Assembly: GCA_035690425.1 (NCBI GenBank)
Contig: DASSKO010000016.1
Coordinates: 1 to 64,000, forward strand
Reading direction: 5' to 3'
Source of the DNA: DASSKO01 sp035690425
GTDB taxonomy: Bacteria > Actinomycetota > Actinomycetes > Propionibacteriales > Nocardioidaceae
Length of the DNA: 64,000 bases
The translations under genes and the position numbers were made by a program. Shown one piece after another: positions 58,955 to 64,000 of the stretch; the stretch's first letter is position 1; every line of letters starts with the position of its first letter. The notes under the pieces were generated by a model. It did no database searches, was not told the DNA's origin, and saw nothing but the letters and a program-made list of their open reading frames with translations.

Positions 58955-59926
58955 TCAGGAGGCGGTCAGCTGGCGCCGACGTCGTGCGCGTCGACGGTCT
59001 TCACGGACCCGCGCGGCCCATGCCGGCAGCGGGCCCGGCAACGCGCTGACGATGTCATAGGCGAGGCTGCCACGTTCCCGGGACATCCAGGCTGGAAGCA
59101 CCGCGACGGCGGCGACCCGGTCGCGGCCACGCGCGGGGCCAGACCAGGCCGCACTGGTGAACGCGCGGAGCAATCTCCAGTGTGGGAACTTCATCGTGCT
59201 CGATGGGTCGAACCAGCGTGCTCGCTCCTTGGCGCCCGGATAGAGGTGCATGCTGTCCCGTTGGTGAACACGATTGACGAATAGCGGCTCGTCGATGTGC
59301 TGGAAACGCCCTCGCAGTGCCAGCTCGGCCAGCAGCGGACGGTCCGATCCGGGAAAGGCGCCTATGCCGGACGTCTCGAGCAGTTGGCTGCGCCGCGTGA
59401 CGCCAAAGACCTCGAAGCACATCACCGAGTGCCACAGGACGTCTCGAAATCGATCGGCGGCGCGGGCTTGCCGCGCATAGCCAGGTCGAGGTCGCCATGT
59501 CTTGATCGTCCGCCCGTCGCCGTCGATGACGGAGGTGGTGGCGTAAGCGAGCACGACGGCAGGGTCGGCTTGAAGCGCATGCACGCAGCGAGCCAGGTAG
59601 GACGGCGCGAAGCGGTCATCGCAAGCGGCCCAATGAAAGTAAGTTCCGCGCGCCAGTTCGAGCACCTGGTTGTAGTTCCATGCTGCGCCGCGGTTGACTG
59701 GCTCGCGGACGTAGCGAACCCGGTCGTCTGCAGCGACGACCGCCCGGCAGATCTCTTCGGTGCCGTCGGTGGACCCGTTGTCCGATATGACCAGCTCGAG
59801 GCTCCCGGAGTCACCGAGATCCTGAGCCAGGATCGAGTCGATTGCCTCCTTCAGGTAGCGGTCGCCGTTGTAGACGGGCATACCGACAGTGACGAGCGGC
59901 ATTGAGCCTGACGCAGGGCGCACCAC
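58955..59926 (-). CDS. Glycosyltransferase family 2 (a)
   Basis: A ~323-aa GT-A enzyme. VTVGMPVYNGDRYLKEAIDSIL begins the fold, ELVISDNGSTDGTEEIC carries the nucleotide-binding part, and WAACDDRFAPSYL supplies the DxD-like metal motif (CDD). The C-terminal ~80 residues are basic, with no clear membrane helix. GTG 59926 and the adjacent GTG 59923 are both possible, since GGAGG lies 4 and 7 nt upstream respectively. It precedes the lectin-like gene by 232 bp on the same strand. Confidence 0.88.
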   Translation of the reverse strand: MVRPASGSMPLVTVGMPVYNGDRYLKEAIDSILAQDLGDSGSLELVISDNGSTDGTEEICRAVVAADDRVRYVREPVNRGAAWNYNQVLELARGTYFHWAACDDRFAPSYLARCVHALQADPAVVLAYATTSVIDGDGRTIKTWRPRPGYARQARAADRFRDVLWHSVMCFEVFGVTRRSQLLETSGIGAFPGSDRPLLAELALRGRFQHIDEPLFVNRVHQRDSMHLYPGAKERARWFDPSSTMKFPHWRLLRAFTSAAWSGPARGRDRVAAVAVLPAWMSRERGSLAYDIVSALPGPLPAWAARVREDRRRARRRRQLTAS

Positions 59927-60217
59927 ATAACCTCCGGCCGCAGAGCAACGGACGGCAGCTCACTGTCTGCATCAGCCCGCGAGCCACCAACCATGTCAGT
60001 GTGAGATTACGGAGCCACGCCGCTAGCTCGCAGGCGATTAGAGCAACTTCGAGCGAGCAGATAGGGAAGTGTCTGTGCGAATCGGCCCATGAGCGGGCTT
60101 GGCCGCGACATAATCGACGGGCGAGGGGGTGGTGATCGTGTTGAACGCGGCGTCTGGCAACGCACGCCGTGCCCGGTTGGTTCACCACCGCCGCGGCCTC
60201 CCGGGGCGACGGTGCGG

Positions 60218-61771
60218 GTGAGGATTTCGATAGATCCTGACCGCACCCGGCTGCGTGGTGGGGCACTGCGCGGCGTCAAGTGGTCGGCTTTGCAGAAGGT
60301 CGGCACGCGGTCCGCGTCGCTCCTGACCTTCATCGTGCTGGCGCGGATGCTCGAGCCTCAGGACTTCGGGCTGGTGGCTCTGGCCAGCGCGATCGTCATG
60401 GTTATCACCATGCTCTTCGACCTGAGCCTGCCGCAGTACCTCATCCAGCAGGTGGAGCTGACTCGCCGCGTCATCGACACGGCCTTCTGGTGTGCAGTGG
60501 CGCTGAGCATTGTTGCGGCTCTCGTCATTATCGCGTGCGCCCCGCTCGTTGCCACGTTGCTCACCGAACCGCGACTGACGCCGGTGCTCGTGGCGCTTGC
60601 CTGCACGGTGCCGCTGGGATCGCTGAGTGCGGTGCCTCAGGCGCTGCTGCGTCGCTCCTTGGCGTTCGACGTCATCAGCAAGCGCAGCCTCGTCGGAATT
60701 GCCGCGTCTGGCGTGGTCGGGGTGTCGCTGGCCGCATCGGGAGCAGGTGTCTGGGCGCTGGTCCTGCAGACATATGCGCAGCTGCTGGTCAGCATCGTGC
60801 TGTTCTACGGTGTAGCCCAATGGCGACCCGGACTGTCGTGGGATCGTCGCGAGTCGGTGGCCATGGTGCGGTACGGCACGACCTTGTGGGGCATGAGCTC
60901 GCTGCACTTCCTCAGGCTGCGGGGCGACGAGCTGGTGGTCGGCGCGATCCTGGGGTCGGTGAGTCTCGGCATCTACTCCGTCGCCAAGCGAATGGTGCTG
61001 TTCGTGAGCGATCTCATCGGCGGAGTCGTGCTTCAGGTCGTGCCGTCGGTGCTGGCCGCTGCAAAGGCTGACCCGGAACGAGTGCGCCGCGGGTACCTGA
61101 CGGCGATCGGCGCATCGGCTGCCATGATCGCCCCTGTGACCATGGGCCTCGCCGCCGTATCGGGAGTGCTCGTCCCGCTCGTCTTCGGCCGCCAGTGGCA
61201 GGGCTCGGGAGCGATCGCGCAGGTGGCGGCAATAGCCGCCGCCGCGATCATCCTGACCCAGTTCGACCGCGGGCTCTTCCTCGCCCTGGACCTGCCGAGA
61301 GTCGAGCTCAAGAACATGGTGATCACCGCCGTGCTCGGCGTCGGTGCGGCCGCAGCAGCGGCGCCGTGGGGTCTGATGAGCGTCGTCCTCGCGACGACCG
61401 GCTGCAGCTACCTCGCCTGGGCTTGGCGGATACGGGTCACGCAACGCTGTGCCGACATCCCCGCTCGCAAGGTGCTGGCCACGCTGGCCCCGGTCTGGTT
61501 CGCGGCCCTGCTTGCTGCTGCGCTCGCCTGGGGGACCCTGCTGGGCTTAGGCTCCTGGAGCTCCTGGGGCGACCTCTACGCCCTGCTCCTTTCGGGTGCG
61601 GTGCTCGCGGTCGCCTATCCGCCACTGCTCCGGCTGCTCGCTCGGCCCACCGTCGCGAACCTGCAAGGCTTCGTGCCGGCCCGGCTTCAGCGCAGCGTCG
61701 CCACCAAGTACCTCCTGCGTTACCTGCTGGGCAGACCCCACAGCGGAGCAGCCAGACACGTCGCCGCATAA
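60218..61771 (+). CDS. Wzx-type oligosaccharide flippase (MOP superfamily)
   Basis: A ~517-aa polytopic protein with about 12-14 membrane segments. ALRGVKWSALQKVGTRSASLLTFIVLARML at the start and LEPQDFGLVALASAIVMVI are the hallmark of polysaccharide flippases, which turn the lipid-linked repeat unit across the membrane. Loop features such as MVRYGTTLWGMSSLHFLRLRGDELVVG are typical. The start is uncertain: GTG 60218 and GTG 60212 are likely, because in-frame sequence upstream of them is Pro/Arg-rich and unlike the family. Confidence 0.87.
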   Translation: MRISIDPDRTRLRGGALRGVKWSALQKVGTRSASLLTFIVLARMLEPQDFGLVALASAIVMVITMLFDLSLPQYLIQQVELTRRVIDTAFWCAVALSIVAALVIIACAPLVATLLTEPRLTPVLVALACTVPLGSLSAVPQALLRRSLAFDVISKRSLVGIAASGVVGVSLAASGAGVWALVLQTYAQLLVSIVLFYGVAQWRPGLSWDRRESVAMVRYGTTLWGMSSLHFLRLRGDELVVGAILGSVSLGIYSVAKRMVLFVSDLIGGVVLQVVPSVLAAAKADPERVRRGYLTAIGASAAMIAPVTMGLAAVSGVLVPLVFGRQWQGSGAIAQVAAIAAAAIILTQFDRGLFLALDLPRVELKNMVITAVLGVGAAAAAAPWGLMSVVLATTGCSYLAWAWRIRVTQRCADIPARKVLATLAPVWFAALLAAALAWGTLLGLGSWSSWGDLYALLLSGAVLAVAYPPLLRLLARPTVANLQGFVPARLQRSVATKYLLRYLLGRPHSGAARHVAA

Positions 61772-61822
61772 GGGCACGCTCGCGCTATCGACCCACGCGG
61801 CGCGGATGACCTGAGCGGGCTG

Positions 61823-62818
61823 TCACATTTGTTGCGCGCGCTCTGCTTCGGCCAGTCGTCGCCGCTTCTGGGGGTTGACTGGCAAGTGCCCAGCCTGCGT
61901 CAGCTCGGGTGGCCACGTGTCGCCGAGGCGCCCGGTCAGGCCGTCGAAGCACGCACGTGCAGTCAAGATGGAGTGGGCGAAGGATGCGCGCGGATGCCGG
62001 ATGCTGTTGACCGCGAGCTTGCCCACCACCTCACCGATCACTCTCCAGGCAGGCCACCGGCCGCCGTACTCGAGGCCGACGTATACGCGGTTGCGAATGC
62101 TGTAGTAGCGCCGCCAGTCCGCTGGGCCCAGCGATCGGGACGGAGTCGTAGGCGCTCCCGTGCGGCCGCGGGCGTCGCGGTAGCGCCTGAGCAGGCCTGA
62201 GTCACAGAAGGCCTTCCACCCATGGCGGTGCATACGCAGGAAGAACTCCAACTCCTCCTGCCCGAAGAACAGCTCGGACGAGTAGGGCCCCACGTCGCGG
62301 ATGGCCGCGACTCTGATCATCGGGTGATGGTTGCCGCTCAACGTTGCCACCTGCATGGGTGAGCCGGTCAGCTCGTCGTTGCGAAGCCGCCGCACTCGGA
62401 CGCGGCGTGCATCGAACTGGCATCCGCCAACGCCGACTGCCCCGACCTCGGGCGAGTCTTCCAGCAGCCTCTGCGCCGTCAGCCACAGGCACGCAAGGGC
62501 GTCGGGGAACTGTGGTGGGTCGTCGTCATCGAACGTCACCACCCAGGCATCGGGGCCGGCGTTGGCCGCCACGTACCCCATGCCGACTGCGATGGCCCCC
62601 GCGGGGCCCAGGTTGTGGTCCTGCGAGAGCAAGGTGACGTGATGAGCAGCTGTGGGGACGGCCAGCTCGTCGGCAAGGCGACTGCCTGCGTCGCCTCCAT
62701 TGTCGACGATAACGAGGTGGTCGAGGCACTTGGTCTGGCCCGCGAGCACTGCCAGCGTGCGCAGTAGCTGCTCCGGGCGGCGAAAGGTAGTCAGAACCCC
62801 CCACAGCTGTTTCCCCAC
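61823..62818 (-). CDS. Glycosyltransferase family 2 (b), GlfT2/rhamnosyltransferase-like
   Basis: A ~331-aa GT-A enzyme. LWGVLTTFRRPEQLLRTLAVL starts the fold, HLVIVDNGGD follows, and WVVTFDDDDPPQFPDAL gives an extended DxD motif. GQEELEFFLRMHRHGWKAF near residue 195 is the general-base/acceptor region (E-E-L-E) typical of this group. The GTG at 62818 has GAGGGGG 8 nt upstream and is preferred to the TTG at 62833. The gene converges with the flippase. Confidence 0.87.
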   Translation of the reverse strand: MGKQLWGVLTTFRRPEQLLRTLAVLAGQTKCLDHLVIVDNGGDAGSRLADELAVPTAAHHVTLLSQDHNLGPAGAIAVGMGYVAANAGPDAWVVTFDDDDPPQFPDALACLWLTAQRLLEDSPEVGAVGVGGCQFDARRVRVRRLRNDELTGSPMQVATLSGNHHPMIRVAAIRDVGPYSSELFFGQEELEFFLRMHRHGWKAFCDSGLLRRYRDARGRTGAPTTPSRSLGPADWRRYYSIRNRVYVGLEYGGRWPAWRVIGEVVGKLAVNSIRHPRASFAHSILTARACFDGLTGRLGDTWPPELTQAGHLPVNPQKRRRLAEAERAQQM

Positions 62819-62973
62819 GGCCGACCCCCTCAATGTCGCTGCGAGCTGACGACAGATGCCGTGCTGCCAGCCTAGTCACGCTGCTCGAAGGTGTGCGCCG
62901 TTATGAACAATGCCTCCGGCGGCGAGACGGTGCGGATGCTGCCCACCCTGCTGACTCCGTGCTTGTCACGCCT

Positions 62974-63014
62974 GATAGTTTCCACAGAGGCAATTGTAAA
63001 AACAACAAACTATC
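62974..63014 (+). promoter_or_regulatory. AT-rich inverted repeat in the hmp promoter region
   Basis: GATAGTTT at 62974-62981 and its exact complement AAACTATC at 63007-63014 flank 25 nt of unusually AT-rich sequence. It lies 53-93 bp upstream of the hmp start. It may be a regulator-binding site, for example for a nitric-oxide or redox sensor, but does not match an NsrR consensus that I know. Confidence 0.45.
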
Positions 63015-63066
63015 GTCATCTGCGGTGCTCTGGTGGCGGCGGGCGACGTGGTCAGGAAGGAAACTG

Positions 63067-64000
63067 ATGCTGTCCGACGAATCGGCACGCGTGGTCCGAG
63101 CCACGATTCCAGCGGTTACCACCCGGGGCGCGGACATCACCGCGCGCTTCTACGACACGATGCTCGCGGGGCGGCCGGAACTGCTCAACCTGTTCAACCG
63201 TGGTAACCAGGCCAACGGTGAGCAGCGGCGAGCCCTCGCCGCCTCCGTCGTCGCCTACGCCGAACACCTGATCGGCGACAGCCAGACATCCTTCCAGCCG
63301 GTGCTGGACCGGATCGCGAACAAGCACGTGAGCCTCGGCGTTCGCCCCGACCAGTACACAATTGTGGGACGCTACCTACTCGGTGCGGTTGCGGAAGTCC
63401 TCGGCGAAGCGGTGACGCCGGAGGTGGCCGCGGCCTGGGATGAGGTCTACTGGCTGTTCGCGACTCAACTCGTGGCCGCGGAGGCGCGGATGTACCAGCG
63501 CGCGGGCGTCGACCCCACAGTCCCGTGGCAGCCGTGGAAGGTCCTGGACAAGATCCACGAAGCGCACGACGTGATCTCTTTGGTGCTACAGCCCGCAGAT
63601 GGCGCGCGGCTGCCCGAGTTTCTGCCGGGGCAGTACCTCACCGTGGCCGTCGAGCTTCCGGACGGCACCCGCCAGCCACGCCAGTACACGATCTCGCATG
63701 GTCCCGGGCGCGATGACATCCGCCTGACCGTCCGCCGCCAGCGCGGAACGGGCGGGGCACCGGACGGAGAGGTCTCGAGCTACTTGCATGACCAGGTCCG
63801 ACCGGGAGACACGCTCGACCTCTCTGCTCCCGCCGGGGATGTCACGCTGCCCGAGGGTCCGGACCCTCTGGTGCTGGTGAGTGCGGGCGTTGGCATCACG
63901 CCCGTCGCGGCAATGCTCGACCATATCGGGTCCACCGAACCGGAACGCCCCGTTATCGTGGCGCACGCCGACCGCTCCCCAGCCACCCACGCGCTTCGTG
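63067..64000 (+). CDS. hmp: Flavohemoglobin / nitric oxide dioxygenase (3' end outside the window)
   Basis: The first ~311 residues of a flavohemoglobin, which converts NO to nitrate with O2 and NAD(P)H. The globin domain has the distal Tyr in RFYDTMLAGRPELLNLFN and the proximal His in IANKHVSLGV near residue 85. The reductase part has the FAD motif PRQYTISHGPG near 208 and the NAD-binding VLVSAGVGITPVAAML near 277. AGGAAGG lies 6 nt before the ATG. The reading frame is open to the last base, so the C-terminal ~90 residues are missing only because the window ends. Confidence 0.93.
   Translation, partial: MLSDESARVVRATIPAVTTRGADITARFYDTMLAGRPELLNLFNRGNQANGEQRRALAASVVAYAEHLIGDSQTSFQPVLDRIANKHVSLGVRPDQYTIVGRYLLGAVAEVLGEAVTPEVAAAWDEVYWLFATQLVAAEARMYQRAGVDPTVPWQPWKVLDKIHEAHDVISLVLQPADGARLPEFLPGQYLTVAVELPDGTRQPRQYTISHGPGRDDIRLTVRRQRGTGGAPDGEVSSYLHDQVRPGDTLDLSAPAGDVTLPEGPDPLVLVSAGVGITPVAAMLDHIGSTEPERPVIVAHADRSPATHALR

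Noticed and set aside
1..64000. tRNA, rRNA or insertion-sequence genes
   Set aside because: I looked through the intergenic gaps and found no cloverleaf-like sequence, no transposase motifs and no terminal inverted repeats of IS type.

Overview
The window is high-GC actinobacterial DNA and reads most like the Nocardioidaceae (Nocardioides and relatives). Codon third positions are almost all G or C, GTG starts are common, and there are mycothiol-dependent (mscR-type), BldC-type and DUF3073 genes. The order purF-purM-DUF3073-vdh-bldC is one I know from Streptomyces, so this part is old actinobacterial core chromosome. I see no tRNA, rRNA, insertion sequence, phage gene or CRISPR array.

Region 1 (1-26.8 kb) is housekeeping. 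A ClpC-like unfoldase and an orphan membrane histidine kinase come first. A scattered purine pathway follows: purB, purC, purS-purQ, purL, purF and purM, with unrelated genes between them (acyl-CoA synthetase, EAL phosphodiesterase, DMT transporter, M20 dipeptidase). Several purine genes seem to have leaderless promoters. A RES/Xre toxin-antitoxin pair lies between purL and the dipeptidase. After purM come DUF3073, valine dehydrogenase, bldC, S-(hydroxymethyl)mycothiol dehydrogenase with a metallo-beta-lactamase-fold partner, a cold-shock protein and a flavin reductase-like gene.

Region 2 (26.8-31.1 kb) holds a minus-strand copper-handling operon (membrane protein, YcnI, CopC, CopD) and two tandem plus-strand genes for paralogous Tat-exported four-cysteine proteins.

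Region 3 (31.2-62.8 kb) is a large exopolysaccharide locus built as two divergent operons around a 196-bp control region near 45 kb. The minus operon has 14 tightly coupled genes: CapD-type dehydratase, Wzz/BY-kinase, nucleotide-sugar dehydrogenase, PqqD-like, nucleotidyltransferase, GNAT, polymerase-like membrane protein, DegT aminotransferase, two LuxR-type regulators, PqqD-like, HPr-kinase-like, PqqD-like, and a degenerate HPr-kinase-like protein. The plus operon carries UDP-glucose dehydrogenase, two GT4 glycosyltransferases, a polysaccharide deacetylase, PglC-type and PglD-type enzymes, a cupin, a glucose-1-phosphate cytidylyltransferase, an SDR enzyme and three tandem C-methyltransferase-like genes. 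A large secreted Fn3/lectin-like protein, two GT2 enzymes and a Wzx-type flippase complete the locus. CapD, DegT, PglD and PglC together could make and load a bacillosamine-type initiating sugar, and rfbF, the SDR and the methyltransferases could make a branched or methylated sugar.

The window ends inside a flavohemoglobin gene (hmp). The least explained part is the PqqD/HprK/nucleotidyltransferase module embedded in the exopolysaccharide operon and facing the two Tat-exported paralogues.
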